DNA of 64,000 nucleotides, taken from positions 55,695 through 119,694 of the forward strand of contig CAYJAY010000003.1 of assembly GCA_964368445.1 (NCBI GenBank), written 5' to 3'. The position numbers were made by a program, and so were the translations under genes. Under the pieces are notes generated by a model that did not search any database, was not told where the DNA came from, and saw nothing but the letters and a program-made list of their open reading frames with translations. The stretch is from CAYJAY01 sp964368445. GTDB lineage: Bacteria > Bacillota > Clostridia > Oscillospirales > Ruminococcaceae. Numbering within the stretch: the stretch's first letter is position 1; each line of letters opens with the position of its first letter. Shown piece by piece: positions 26,001 through 33,441 of the stretch.

Positions 26001-28227
26001 TGAACGGAATTTTGACAAACGAGTATCCTGCAGAGGTTTGTTGAACCTCAACTGTTTGCGCAGATAACCCACCGCCTTTGTTTGCGCCGAAAACAAAGTC
26101 GTCGATATAGAATTTAATTCTGTCACCCACGTTAAATCCGTCTACAGCAACTTGGAAAAAGAGCGTGTCTCCCAAAGCTGTTTTAACGGTTTCTTGATAT
26201 TGGTTAGCAGAACGACGGTCAATGCCGCCTGAGCCGTCTTGATATTTGCCTGTCGTCGCGTTATAAGTTAATGTTTGCAATGCCGGGTCTGCAACATTTG
26301 GTGCTTCTACTCTTATTCCTGCTCCTGTCGAATATCTTATGTCAAACATCTCAAACGAGGTATCGACCGTAAACCTAACCTCAGTTATGCCAAGCGAGTT
26401 AGTGCCGTCAAACAGCTCAACGCGCATTATATATGTGCCAAGGTCAAGTTTTCCGCCGGTTGCTCCGTCCCCAATTTTATACGACATTACATACCCTGCC
26501 GAAGAAGCAAGGTGATTTTGTGCGGTCGTGAGGACATGACCTGTTACTGTATGATTAAATTGTCCGTCTAGGCTTACGATTGTATGTTCGATTCTGTCAA
26601 CGCTTGCCCCACCATAGAACTTGTATGTCGCAGCAATTGTGTCACCATTAACCGATTTAACAGGCGAACTTGTTTGAATTACAGGTATTGCGCTGTTTGA
26701 TTTTGTGAGGGTTACATTGGATACATTAAATGTTCCCAGCGTGCCAACTCTAAGTTCAAAGGTTTTTTCTATAATAACCGAAGAAGGAGTTGTCCCATCA
26801 AGATATTGCGCTTTAACGTTTATATAATATGTTCCTGTGGCGAGATTAGACGGCACAGAAACCGTGGCGGTCTTTCCGTCGCCAACATTTTTAAACGTCA
26901 CGCCACTTGGAAGCGAGCCGGTATTTTCAATGTTAAATTGTGCATTTTCTGCAGCCGTTGAAGCCGCTTCAATTGTGAAAGTTCCGGCTTTCCCGGTTGT
27001 TGCATATAAAATTCTATCGCTATCAGTGGAGAAATCTACCGATGTTGTGGAAGGCGTAAGAGATAAAGTAGTGGCATCAACCGTTCCGGGACCTTCAAAA
27101 TATTCAAGATCCGAATCGGTATATGTAATCGGCTTAACTGTGCCGTTTGCATTAAACCAATATAAATTACCATAACTTAAGGTGTCTTTTGGAACGATCC
27201 TGTATTGAACTCCATCCGTTAAGCTTCCATTGAGACTAAATGTTAGCGTATTTGAACTGGCGTTCCAATTAACATCTGTAACACTTATTGAATTTATTAT
27301 TGTATTTGAGCTATTTGTAACAACAAAATCACTTGCTACAAATTGTGATGCTTGTTTTGTTATAGCTCCACTTAAACCAAATCCAGGAGATTGTGTAAAT
27401 TTATAGGTTGCCGTCTTTCCATCGGAGGTTACTGTTGCTTTTTGAGTTAGGGTTAATGCAGGGTTGACTGTTATTTCAAACTGCACTCCTGAACTACTAT
27501 AGCCATCATATATGTATGAATAAAACATAGCATATGCTGACTGAAAAGTTGCACCTTCAGCATTAAAAATAGCCTCTGCTTTATAATTATCTGAAGCAAC
27601 AGGTGAATATCCTTCAAACCAGATTTTTGAAGGATTTAAAGAATTCCATGTTATAAGTTGCTGTATTTCATTATAAGTAAGTCGAGTTCCGTCTGAATAA
27701 CGCGCTTCTACATGAAAAGAAAAATTTCTGTCACTTACTGAAGACATTGTAAGTGTATTTAATGTTACACCACTTGGTATATGAGCATTACTAACACTAT
27801 CAAATATTTGGACTGAACTGACGGTTCTTCCGCCTGTAATAGCTTTATCCACAACATTCACGGTGTATGTATCTATTACTGTGTTAGTTCCAACATTTGA
27901 AAGCGCAATAATTGTTGTTGAGCCCGGAGCCACTACATCAAAAACAGCTGAAACGTGAGGATTAGGGTAACCAGACTGCAACTTCAAAACATTTTGATTG
28001 GTCGAAATCCAGTTCACATTTTTTTCAGTCGCATTTGATGGTAATATCATAGCAGAAAATGTAGCGGTTTTATGTGTACCATATACAATTTCATTTGTGG
28101 TTGGATCGGGTTTTGATATTACTATATCCTCAACCGCAACGTTCGCCAAAGCCGTAGCCGCAAAAATCATCACGACAACCGTCAGCATTATAAACATAAC
28201 ACCTATCTTGTTCAGCCTTTTGTTCAT
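20089..28227 (-). CDS. Giant secreted beta-solenoid surface protein
   Basis: A 2,712-residue protein. The ATG at 28227 is chosen because GGAG lies eight bases upstream; a frame to 28293 has no ribosome binding site. It starts with a basic stretch and a hydrophobic core, MNKRLNKIGVMFIMLTVVV, ending in an ALA cleavage site, so it is exported by Sec. Residues 25-130 form an Ig-like (Big_2-type) domain, followed by several beta-sandwich domains (to about residue 900). From there most of the chain is a right-handed beta-solenoid with rungs such as ITVPSGHTF and LTVDSSSTF and a parallel-helix block near 23,300-24,100. In the last 2.2 kb an about 120-residue module repeats seven times, each ending in a YxW...W phrase. 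No LPXTG, SLH domain or C-terminal helix is visible. It is probably an adhesin or S-layer-like coat. Confidence 0.85.
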   Translation of the reverse strand: MNKRLNKIGVMFIMLTVVVMIFAATALANVAVEDIVISKPDPTTNEIVYGTHKTATFSAMILPSNATEKNVNWISTNQNVLKLQSGYPNPHVSAVFDVVAPGSTTIIALSNVGTNTVIDTYTVNVVDKAITGGRTVSSVQIFDSVSNAHIPSGVTLNTLTMSSVSDRNFSFHVEARYSDGTRLTYNEIQQLITWNSLNPSKIWFEGYSPVASDNYKAEAIFNAEGATFQSAYAMFYSYIYDGYSSSGVQFEITVNPALTLTQKATVTSDGKTATYKFTQSPGFGLSGAITKQASQFVASDFVVTNSSNTIINSISVTDVNWNASSNTLTFSLNGSLTDGVQYRIVPKDTLSYGNLYWFNANGTVKPITYTDSDLEYFEGPGTVDATTLSLTPSTTSVDFSTDSDRILYATTGKAGTFTIEAASTAAENAQFNIENTGSLPSGVTFKNVGDGKTATVSVPSNLATGTYYINVKAQYLDGTTPSSVIIEKTFELRVGTLGTFNVSNVTLTKSNSAIPVIQTSSPVKSVNGDTIAATYKFYGGASVDRIEHTIVSLDGQFNHTVTGHVLTTAQNHLASSAGYVMSYKIGDGATGGKLDLGTYIMRVELFDGTNSLGITEVRFTVDTSFEMFDIRYSTGAGIRVEAPNVADPALQTLTYNATTGKYQDGSGGIDRRSANQYQETVKTALGDTLFFQVAVDGFNVGDRIKFYIDDFVFGANKGGGLSAQTVEVQQTSAGYSFVKIPFTISDTTYLGTHVVQIKMAKTLEGTETFDHEINLKYDLESEYLTTEVEIYDELKNLAGKREIKIDSDLHITRTLFIPEDRVLILECGNTLTIDPLRHVTVYGEIRMNENALLAEGSLVVTGKVALCADAFDHDSTIPHSYYYYASSEVSDNPYLLITDGSNITMTGTLVDGYTNMLTGSAVMDTKITTFGGGTIAEKDLSVLASEDSFVLAQNGSQVTLSAGNLWNISEGAKLTVGSGSQFINEGRIDANRASIASLGDLITRKPTGAATNAEIFFKDVNGGTVPFISSAGATGQFFLGDTKDFGDASDPAGKTYPFDLVPGAVAISGTDYNNFDYKIFGNVEMNQDLNISSAQELTIEQDSLLWIREGTTPPGYTLKLDGALHNKGALWVDGRAYGDGKYIEYVDSELAGNGSIELNGATNVLGAITGDVKLQKTLTGGYKITIPENGSANIVANFKMNSNDELIVAAGATLTVNSGIVFEVDGKVAIEPSKVDGGISYSEGTFNNNGTTTFGFGDDDDTSGTSWFTNLGTMTGTFGVKTSDALNSLVIQYPGGAWHAVNGSNNGISPNCAILLVGVNKIFETPGNWDLSYRVSNEVYASKNITFTGGGIGNTTIEVTATAPIISATTATTADEISKQTAKASNITFGGIKFEATANASEAVLVEDNISSTDLSFEGCEFTGFISDALRFEKSDAGTDNVTGLEVTNCEFNGTGIYANKLSNSVITGSSFDQIDQRAIWLNYQGLKNSSGSDLYISGVELTDNIFSASTATGTTGIRIGGQQGAYIGEIEVSGSTFTGFETGVRIVTPEVASNKSNNQITLKDLLITTSTFNDCTTAIHAINSYETTTPAALTPNNMLGTITYVKCTTKVNDPNNVFTFLVTSEQTLNEALSMSINNISMANSFSVSGSIHISDKNLTVPSGMTLTVDSSSTFRTSGTAQINVIGTIANSGTLNVGGTSFGGTGRINTLTTGKVEGTKPIIMTTETVGGTSVRGTIDGIFFGDVTVQKNSSNGTFIIGVETDGYATANANYTLPVGSKLIGGTGASEFEIVSGVTITVLGEVEETYDYNSLYGNGILSFAPGSTLTRKGSATDNTTTPNTISATEVIGDKGYLSFDRDITTTRLNRKGDNNTGYTYILASGKMSVDAESTLAEIPYLVDDKNSLQVSTGANITVPSGHTFVVQDDGLVMANQTGYGTLIGVDRNSHASIHDGSSFGSITGPTANEADYIWAVNKWASETNTAGKDLDTSPAAGIGAAFAGSAETVYFTPDMDTTATAIDDRTTTGDLTILAGRTLVIAASSDLVVGSTYTLFINGDVTLETDANIIGEDASAQMEVARGKSVVLGGITYGEGEYIWDAVDKIWVNNVYDQKSLENAMNNTTVKISKATKKFSVTSNVTVKSGYKLYVGGSVQMTVNENVTLTVASGGSIIGRDTTAAGYNSIVGLSHKSKLSIQSGAEVKQNSHGDTKSMDSAVAYAWNKLKSPAEWTPSATSATELRNNFNAGREVIASESFSIVNGTTITNKFYLPDGIIITVPNTSTLFIKGQDVANDLIVTTEKGTEGKIVGQSSSSRLTVNRTTADTDIGYGKSVGSYVWVGSGDTAKWMKIVTSWAEVIAATADDDIYFAPTSDTTYVRTSDTINAAVTIAAGKIVILDSGVTLTIDATPVVTAGVPGNGSITLETGASIRGADSSSILDLSGDETKVTAPVEPTGGTYPGLAVGGVYAGYSNGWAWLRTVDELGSLIPLGETVVVQGGSTGTPVELMGNLSVQGTLVVQRNTILTIPKDTVLDITGTLLDGDVIGVDATSSLKLRSTYAKQSGSLATGWYVWSEIVGDKSSTPTTTWRSTVYNIPSVISSATNSSANATHIFLASENAVLANFTINPIADVSYQSGTVYITPVSGTELIIDDYISITALSDIQIWDEVSSAWTDFDPAVHFTRVKGVDQYSNIQIGGSIAYAWNLGTATWIKL

Positions 28228-28318
28228 TCTTTTTTTCTCCTTTGCTCTACTCGAAATAGCATTATTCAGCATGTATTCTTTAGAAAAAGACATAAATTTA
28301 TATATTGATATACATTAC

Positions 28319-28347
28319 ATTATAGCTAATCTTTTTTGAAATTTCAA
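28319..28347 (-). promoter_or_regulatory. Sigma-A promoter of the giant surface protein gene
   Basis: TTGAAA (28342-28347) is separated by 17 bases from TATAAT (28319-28324) on the minus strand. The transcript would start near 28312, leaving an untranslated leader of about 85 bases before the ATG at 28227, in which the only good Shine-Dalgarno (AAAGGAG) is the one for that ATG. This supports the shorter start and independent transcription of the gene. Confidence 0.8.
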
Positions 28348-28432
28348 GATTATATTCGATATTTAATAAAAAATTGTTGAAAAATCTGTTCAAAACCTGT
28401 TGAAAACTATCTAATCTTGGCTCAAAACCACG

Positions 28433-28478
28433 AAAAAAAGAGAACAAAAACTAAAATGTAAAATTTTGTTTGTTCTCT
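28433..28478 (-). terminator. Rho-independent terminator after tsaD
   Basis: On the minus strand a 10-bp stem (AGAGAACAAA with its complement TTTGTTCTCT) encloses an AT-rich loop of 20 bases and is followed by a run of seven T. It lies about 50 bases after the tsaD stop codon and isolates tsaD from the giant surface protein gene. Confidence 0.85.
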
Positions 28479-28527
28479 GTGATTGATTTTTTATTCTATT
28501 GTTTATGACGGATTTTTTTACTATTGG

Positions 28528-29529
28528 TTAGCCTATCTCGATTCTCGCAAACGCGTTTTGGTTGCTTTTCGCTATGTTTCCGTCGAGATATTCAAAATAT
28601 CCTTGCGCTGCTATCATTGCGGCGTTGTCTCCGCAAAAACTTTTGTGTGGTATGTAAAGTTTTATTCCCTCGCTGTCGCAAAGACTTTGCGCAACCGTTT
28701 GGAACTCGTCGTTCACCGAAACCCCACCACAAATTGCGGCAGGAATGCCGTTCTCTTTCGCCGCCGTGACAAGCCTTGTCGCAAGCATCGTCACAACTTT
28801 GTGCTGAAATGAAGCTGAAAGCGATTCGATGTCGAGAGCTTCACCTTTCATGTTGGCGGAATTAACTATATTTAACACGGCCGTTTTGAGCCCCGAAAAG
28901 CTAACGTCCAATTGATTGTTTCCGACACTTGGCGTCGGAAGATTAAATTTTTGTTTGTCGCCGTTTTTTGCAAGCCGTGCAATCTCTACTCCGCCTGGAT
29001 ACGGAAGCCCCAAAGTCCTTGCGACCTTGTCAAACGCTTCGCCGGCAGCATCGTCCACCGCTTTTCCAAGTATCTCAAAATCGGTGTATCCGTTTACCTT
29101 AATTAGATGGCTATGCCCCCCTGAAGCCACCATTGCGACAAACGGTGGTTTTAAATCGCCATGCGTAAGATAAAGCGACGCTATATGTCCGCGCAAATGA
29201 TGGACAGGAATGAGCGGTTTTCCGATTGAAAAGCTTAAACCTTTCGCAAAGCTTACTCCGGCAAGAAGCGCGCCAATAAGGCCGGGCGCAAAGGTAACCG
29301 CAACAGCATCTATCTCGTCGAGTGTCACGCCCGCCGTCTTTAACGCCTCGTCGCAAACGTGGGAGATTGACTCGATGTGGAGCCTGCTTGCAACTTCGGG
29401 GACGACGCCGCCAAAAATTCGGTGGCGCTCTATCTGCGAGGCTATTATATTTGATTTTACTTTAATCCCATTCTCTACGACCGAAACTGCTGTTTCGTCA
29501 CAAGAACTTTCAATTCCAAGTATTAGCAA
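28528..29529 (-). CDS. tsaD: tRNA N6-adenosine threonylcarbamoyltransferase
   Basis: A 333-residue member of the Kae1/Qri7/TsaD family. With TsaB and TsaE it transfers the threonylcarbamoyl group from TC-AMP to A37 of ANN-decoding tRNAs. The N-terminus MLILGIESSCDETAVSVVEN is the ATPase-fold signature, and VHHLRGHIASL (His111 and His115) supplies the metal ligands, with Arg where many orthologues have Glu in the HLEGH motif. VASGGHSHLIKV, DDAAGEAFDKVAR and CGGVSVNDEF follow as expected. The length is standard. It is the last gene of a two-gene unit with the SDR gene upstream and ends at the terminator at 28433-28478. Confidence 0.97.
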   Translation of the reverse strand: MLILGIESSCDETAVSVVENGIKVKSNIIASQIERHRIFGGVVPEVASRLHIESISHVCDEALKTAGVTLDEIDAVAVTFAPGLIGALLAGVSFAKGLSFSIGKPLIPVHHLRGHIASLYLTHGDLKPPFVAMVASGGHSHLIKVNGYTDFEILGKAVDDAAGEAFDKVARTLGLPYPGGVEIARLAKNGDKQKFNLPTPSVGNNQLDVSFSGLKTAVLNIVNSANMKGEALDIESLSASFQHKVVTMLATRLVTAAKENGIPAAICGGVSVNDEFQTVAQSLCDSEGIKLYIPHKSFCGDNAAMIAAQGYFEYLDGNIAKSNQNAFARIEIG

Positions 29530-29636
29530 AATACATTCCCTTTTTATGTTGTTTTTTATTAATATTAAAACTCAGCCCTGTTTTGAAAAGATTACTTTTG
29601 TTGTTCAGTCCTGAAACAATCTGTTTCCAAATACAA

Positions 29637-30326
29637 TTAATAGTTGTTTTCACAAGGTGGGCGAAGCACGAGCTCTTGCATGTAAGCATCGTTTGGTAGC
29701 TCTATCGCGTCTACTATAGCTTTTGCCACCGTTCTTGCGCTCATATAATCGGGACGAGCGAGTTCTCGAAACGCTGTGTCTATTCCGCCCGGGTAGACAC
29801 CCAGAACCTTAACCCCTTGGTCTTTAACCTCTTTTGCTAGTATATCGTTTATGCTTTTCATGGCATTTTTGCTTGCGGTGTATCCCGATATCGTCGGGTT
29901 GTTAAAAAGACAACAACTCGAAAGCACATTTATAATCTGTCCGTTTTTTTTGTTTAAAAATATCGGCAACAGCTCTTTTATCATTATTATTTGGCTAATA
30001 CAGTTGACTTCGAGCATATTTCTGACATCTTGAATGTCGATATCCAAAACAGAGGATTTTTTCGAGTTAAATCCTGCATTATTTATCAGTATATCAATAT
30101 CCCCACGTTGTTTGATGTTGCCACAAAAAGTTTTGACATCCGTTTCCGACAACATATCGAATGTCTCGGCATACACCCTTTGTTTGTCAAATCCTTGCAC
30201 AACTTCTTGCATCTTGTCCTTGTTTCGTCCGCACAAAGCGAGGTTATATCCCTTTTCGTAAAGCATTATCGCAAGCTGTTTTCCAAGCCCGTCGGAAGCT
30301 CCGGTTATGACTGCTGTTTTTGGCAT
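29637..30326 (-). CDS. Short-chain dehydrogenase/reductase family oxidoreductase
   Basis: A 229-residue classical SDR. TGASDGLG (residues 9-16) binds the cofactor, NNAG (82-85) is conserved, and SGYTASKNAM gives the catalytic Tyr149 and Lys153. CGRNKDK after the second strand suggests NADP preference, as Arg at that place binds the 2' phosphate. The substrate is not identifiable; the phrase GVYPGGIDTAF is common in reductases of carbonyl compounds. It starts with ATG, with AAAGGAGC upstream. It lies about 107 bases upstream of tsaD on the same strand, downstream of a promoter-like site at 30527-30555 whose leader would contain the palindromic element at 30368-30442. Confidence 0.93.
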   Translation of the reverse strand: MPKTAVITGASDGLGKQLAIMLYEKGYNLALCGRNKDKMQEVVQGFDKQRVYAETFDMLSETDVKTFCGNIKQRGDIDILINNAGFNSKKSSVLDIDIQDVRNMLEVNCISQIIMIKELLPIFLNKKNGQIINVLSSCCLFNNPTISGYTASKNAMKSINDILAKEVKDQGVKVLGVYPGGIDTAFRELARPDYMSARTVAKAIVDAIELPNDAYMQELVLRPPCENNY

Positions 30327-30367
30327 AATAGCTCCTTTGTTGTAAAGAATTTTTTTATAAAATAAAT

Positions 30368-30442
30368 TGTAGGGACAACCCTTGCGGTTGTCCGATTAAA
30401 AAAATCTCTCTTAATCGGACAGGGGCAAGCCCTGTCCCTACA
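30368..30442. repeat. Nested palindromic intergenic element (REP/MITE-like)
   Basis: Seventy-five bases bounded by perfect 10-bp ends TGTAGGGACA and TGTCCCTACA. Inside are two further hairpins, GGACAACC-CTTGC-GGTTGTCC and GGACAGGG-GCAAG-CCCTGTCC, and between them CGATTAA and TTAATCG pair around a short AT-rich loop. The whole can fold into a cruciform. There is no coding capacity. A structure of the same plan with the same inner GGACA..GGCAAGCC core is seen at 61154-61229. It lies in the leader or promoter region of the SDR gene. Confidence 0.8.
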
Positions 30443-30639
30443 TTATTTTGTTATATCTGGGTAAGTGTGATTTTCTTGCACGTTGTCCTGTAGCGTTCCT
30501 TTTGTCAGAAAAGAATACTTTTTCGTATTATATCTGTAAGCAATTAAATCTTGAAAACAATGTATCAAAATCTCGCCATGCAAGTGGCGCAAGATCGCTC
30601 CCCAGAACGACCTAAATTACGCATTACGCATTAAAAAAC
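30443..30639. other. Intergenic region between pnp and the SDR gene
   Basis: Non-coding. It includes the promoter-like site at 30527-30555 and, at the pnp end, a tandem ATTACGCATTACGCATT. No hairpin with a T-run that would end the pnp transcript was identified by eye. Confidence 0.5.
30527..30555 (-). promoter_or_regulatory. Promoter-like site upstream of SDR-tsaD
   Basis: On the minus strand TTCAAG (30550-30555) lies 17 bases before a consensus TATAAT (30527-30532). The -35 element is weak. The leader would be about 190 bases and would contain the palindromic element. Confidence 0.5.
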
Positions 30640-32748
30640 CTATTCCGTCTTCGCGTTAATTGCCGCAAGCGCGTCTTTTCTCGAAAGGTCAAGCCTTCCT
30701 CTGTCATCAATTTTTATAATCTTAACCGGAATTACGTCGCCGATAGCCACGATATCTTCGGTCTTTTCGACACGTTTGTTGTCAAGTTTACTTATGTGGA
30801 CAAGTCCTTCTTTTCCGGGAGCAATTTCAACCATTGCGCCGATAGGAAGAATTCTTGTTACTTTGCCGTAGAACATCGAACCTATTTCGGGTTCTTTTAC
30901 GATAGTTTCGATAATCGTAAGCGCTCTTTCAACGTCTTCGCTGTCGATACTCGAGACAAAAACGGTGCCGTCTTCTTGTACATCAACTTTAACGTTGCAT
31001 TCAGCACAGATCTTTTGGATTGTCTTTCCGCCTTTTCCGATAACTTCGGAGATCTTATCCACTTCAATCTTGATAGATTTCATCTTAGGAGCGTGTTTCG
31101 AAAGTTCTGCTCTAGGTTCTGCAATCTCTTTAAGCATTACATCGTCAAGAATGTGAAGTCTTGCTGTGCGGCATTTTTCCAAAGCTTCTTTTATAACTTC
31201 GTATGTCAAACCATCCGTTTTGATATCCATTTGAATTGCTGTGATACCCTTGTGTGTTCCGCCGACTTTGAAGTCCATGTCGCCAAAGAAATCTTCAACA
31301 CCTTGGATATCAACCATCGTCATGAACCTGTCGCCCTCGGTTATGAGGCCGCACGAAATTCCGGCAACGGGAGCTTTAATCGGAACACCGGCATCCATGA
31401 GTGCTAGTGTCGAACCGCAGATTGCGCCTTGTGATGTCGAACCGTTGGACGAAAGAACTTCGGAAACCAAACGCATTACATACGGGAACTCTTCAATCGT
31501 CGGAAGCACAGGAACCAAAGCTTTTTCGGCAAGTGCTCCGTGGCCAATCTCACGCCTTCCGGGACCTCTGCTCGGGCGAGTTTCACCAACAGAATAGCTT
31601 GGGAAGTTATATTGGTGCATATATCTTTTTTCTGTGTCAAGGTCGATACCGTCAAGAAGTTGTGCATCGCTGTTCATTCCAAGGGTTACAATAGTCATAA
31701 CCTGTGTTTGACCCCTTGTGAACATACCGCTACCGTGGACAATTGGTATCATACCGACTTCGGCGTCGAGAGGACGAACTTCGTCTATTCCTCTTCCGTC
31801 CACACGTTTGTTGTCATCAAGCAACCAACGGCGAACAACGTATTTTTGAAGCTTGTACATACACTCTTCGATCATGCCGATGTTGTCGGGCCAGCTTTCG
31901 TCGAGTTTTGCGTGAACTTCTTCGTATATTGGCGCGAGCGCCGCGTCACGAACCGTCTTGTCGTCGGTGTCCATTGCAACGCGAACTTTTTCAATAGCTA
32001 TTTCTTTAACAGCTTCGTAAAGCTCCGGAATAACAACTTTGCTTTCAAATTCTTTTTTGGGTTTTCCTATCTCTGCTACTATCGAGTTAATGAAGCTTAT
32101 GATGTTTTTACACTCGTCGTGGCATTTAACTATAGCGTCAAACATCGTTGCTTCGTCTACTTGGTTTGCGCCCGCTTCGATCATTACTACTTTTTGTTCG
32201 CTCGCCGCAACAGTCAATTGAAGGTCGCTTTTTTCTCTTTGTTCAAGGTTGGGGTTGACAACAATTTCGCCATCCACAAGCCCTGCCGCAACGCCCGCAA
32301 GGGGGCCTTGCCACGGAATATCGGAAATCGAAAGAGCAATTGAAGTTCCTATCATTCCGGCAACTTCGGGGCTGTTATCCTGTTCCACCGCCAAAACCGA
32401 CATGACGACCGAAACGTCATTTCGCATATCGCTTGGGAAAAGCGGACGGATTTGCCTATCAACAACACGTGATGTTAGGATAGCTTTTTCGCTCGGACGT
32501 GATTCACGTCTTATAAAGCTTCCCGGAATTCTTCCTACAGAGTAGAGTTTTTCTTCAAAATCTACCGAAAGCGGGAAAAAATCTATTCCATCCCTAGGTT
32601 TTGCCGCCATAGTGGCAACACACAAAACGACAGTTTCGCCAAAGCGAACCAAACAAGATCCGTTTGCAAGCCCCGCCATCTTTCCAACTTCGACCTTAAA
32701 CGGTCTGCCTGAAACGGTTGTTTCAAACGTTTTAAAATTTTCAAACAT
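30640..32748 (-). CDS. pnp: Polyribonucleotide nucleotidyltransferase
   Basis: A 702-residue trimeric 3'-5' phosphorolytic exoribonuclease. Two RNase PH domains are separated by an all-helical domain: the first begins FKTFETTVSGRPFKVEVGKM, the second around residue 320 with KRVDGRGIDEVRPL and GSGMFTRGQTQ. FPSYSVGE and GRREIGHGALAEKAL are the phosphate and active-site loops. The KH domain is EVIGKGGKTIQKI, and the S1 domain starts GSMFYGKVTRILPIGAMVEI. It is complete and typical in length. The start at 32748 has AGGAG about nine bases upstream. It lies downstream of rpsO, as in most bacteria, after a hairpin terminator. Confidence 0.98.
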   Translation of the reverse strand: MFENFKTFETTVSGRPFKVEVGKMAGLANGSCLVRFGETVVLCVATMAAKPRDGIDFFPLSVDFEEKLYSVGRIPGSFIRRESRPSEKAILTSRVVDRQIRPLFPSDMRNDVSVVMSVLAVEQDNSPEVAGMIGTSIALSISDIPWQGPLAGVAAGLVDGEIVVNPNLEQREKSDLQLTVAASEQKVVMIEAGANQVDEATMFDAIVKCHDECKNIISFINSIVAEIGKPKKEFESKVVIPELYEAVKEIAIEKVRVAMDTDDKTVRDAALAPIYEEVHAKLDESWPDNIGMIEECMYKLQKYVVRRWLLDDNKRVDGRGIDEVRPLDAEVGMIPIVHGSGMFTRGQTQVMTIVTLGMNSDAQLLDGIDLDTEKRYMHQYNFPSYSVGETRPSRGPGRREIGHGALAEKALVPVLPTIEEFPYVMRLVSEVLSSNGSTSQGAICGSTLALMDAGVPIKAPVAGISCGLITEGDRFMTMVDIQGVEDFFGDMDFKVGGTHKGITAIQMDIKTDGLTYEVIKEALEKCRTARLHILDDVMLKEIAEPRAELSKHAPKMKSIKIEVDKISEVIGKGGKTIQKICAECNVKVDVQEDGTVFVSSIDSEDVERALTIIETIVKEPEIGSMFYGKVTRILPIGAMVEIAPGKEGLVHISKLDNKRVEKTEDIVAIGDVIPVKIIKIDDRGRLDLSRKDALAAINAKTE

Positions 32749-32892
32749 TTAATATATCTCCTTTATTTTTAACCAAACCCAAAGGAGCAGAATTATTAGC
32801 AATAAATTCAACGTTTAACAACAAGTTAAAAGCTCAATTTACCGCTAACGCACATGTCCGAAAGGTTTGGATTTTTACGTTAATTAGTTTTA

Positions 32893-32947
32893 AAAAGAGG
32901 GCGACCCTTAACCTTCATTATAAAGATAAAGAAAAGCCCTCTTTTTA
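32893..32947 (-). terminator. rpsO terminator / rpsO-pnp intergenic hairpin
   Basis: An 11-bp stem (AAAAAGAGGGC and complement) with a 33-base loop lies five bases after the rpsO stop and is followed by TTTTTAAAA. Some transcripts probably end here while others read through into pnp, as known in E. coli where an RNase III-cut hairpin sits at the same place. Confidence 0.75.
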
Positions 32948-32952
32948 GTGTT

Positions 32953-33213
32953 TTATTTTCTAAGTCCGAGTTTAGCAATTAAAGCACGATAGCGTTCGAT
33001 GTCTTTCTTTTGGAGATATGCCAAAAGATTACGACGACGACCAACCATTTTAAGAAGACCTCTTCTCGAATGGTGATCAAGCTTGTGTGTTTTAAGATGC
33101 TCATTAAGGTGGTTGATACGGTTTGTAAGAAGTGCTACTTGAACTTCGGGCGAACCTGTATCTTTGTCATGCACCTTGTTTGTGCCTATAACATCTTGTT
33201 TAGATTGAAGCAT
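32953..33213 (-). CDS. rpsO: 30S ribosomal protein S15
   Basis: An 86-residue S15, the primary 16S rRNA-binding protein for the central domain. DTGSPEVQVALLTNRI, HLKTHKLDHHSRRGLL and LVGRRR-like MVGRRRNLLAYL are the conserved blocks, and the C-terminus YRALIAKLGLRK is typical. The frame continues open to 33372, but the conserved S15 N-terminus is MLQSKQDV, and AAAGGA lies nine bases before its ATG at 33213. The family usually has 88-89 residues. The gene lies between ribF and pnp, in the usual order. Confidence 0.97.
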   Translation of the reverse strand: MLQSKQDVIGTNKVHDKDTGSPEVQVALLTNRINHLNEHLKTHKLDHHSRRGLLKMVGRRRNLLAYLQKKDIERYRALIAKLGLRK

Positions 33214-33400
33214 TTTTGTTTTTCCTTTCATCTCTTTTTTTATATTAACCAGTTTCACAGAAAAAGGGTGACGATGAACTCCGCTTTTGCGGCACACGCC
33301 CTGTGCTCCGTGGAAAAGGTATATAACACAGTAATGTCTTGCAATTATCTGCGCTACAGTATATTTTAACACATAATCGTTTTAAAATGCAACTTAAATT
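33214..33400 (-). promoter_or_regulatory. rpsO leader region, possible S15 autoregulatory structure
   Basis: The leader contains a compact hairpin CCGC-AAAA-GCGG (33276-33287) beside GC-rich ACGGAGCACAGGGCGTG, in contrast to the AT-rich flanks. S15 is known to bind its own mRNA leader in several bacterial groups; whether this structure matches a known class was not tested. Confidence 0.35.
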
Positions 33401-33441
33401 ACAATAAAACATACAAATTAACGCAAAATTAATATATCCAA

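Noticed and set aside
28228..28293. Longer N-terminus for the giant protein (start at 28293)
   Set aside because: No Shine-Dalgarno, only about 19 bases from the predicted transcript start, and it would place 22 residues before the signal peptide.
31540..32343. 267-codon plus-strand open frame opposite pnp
   Set aside because: It is antisense to the highly conserved pnp coding sequence and has no recognisable protein features; shadow of the real gene. Similar frames opposite rimP, infB, tsaD and the giant gene were dropped for the same reason.
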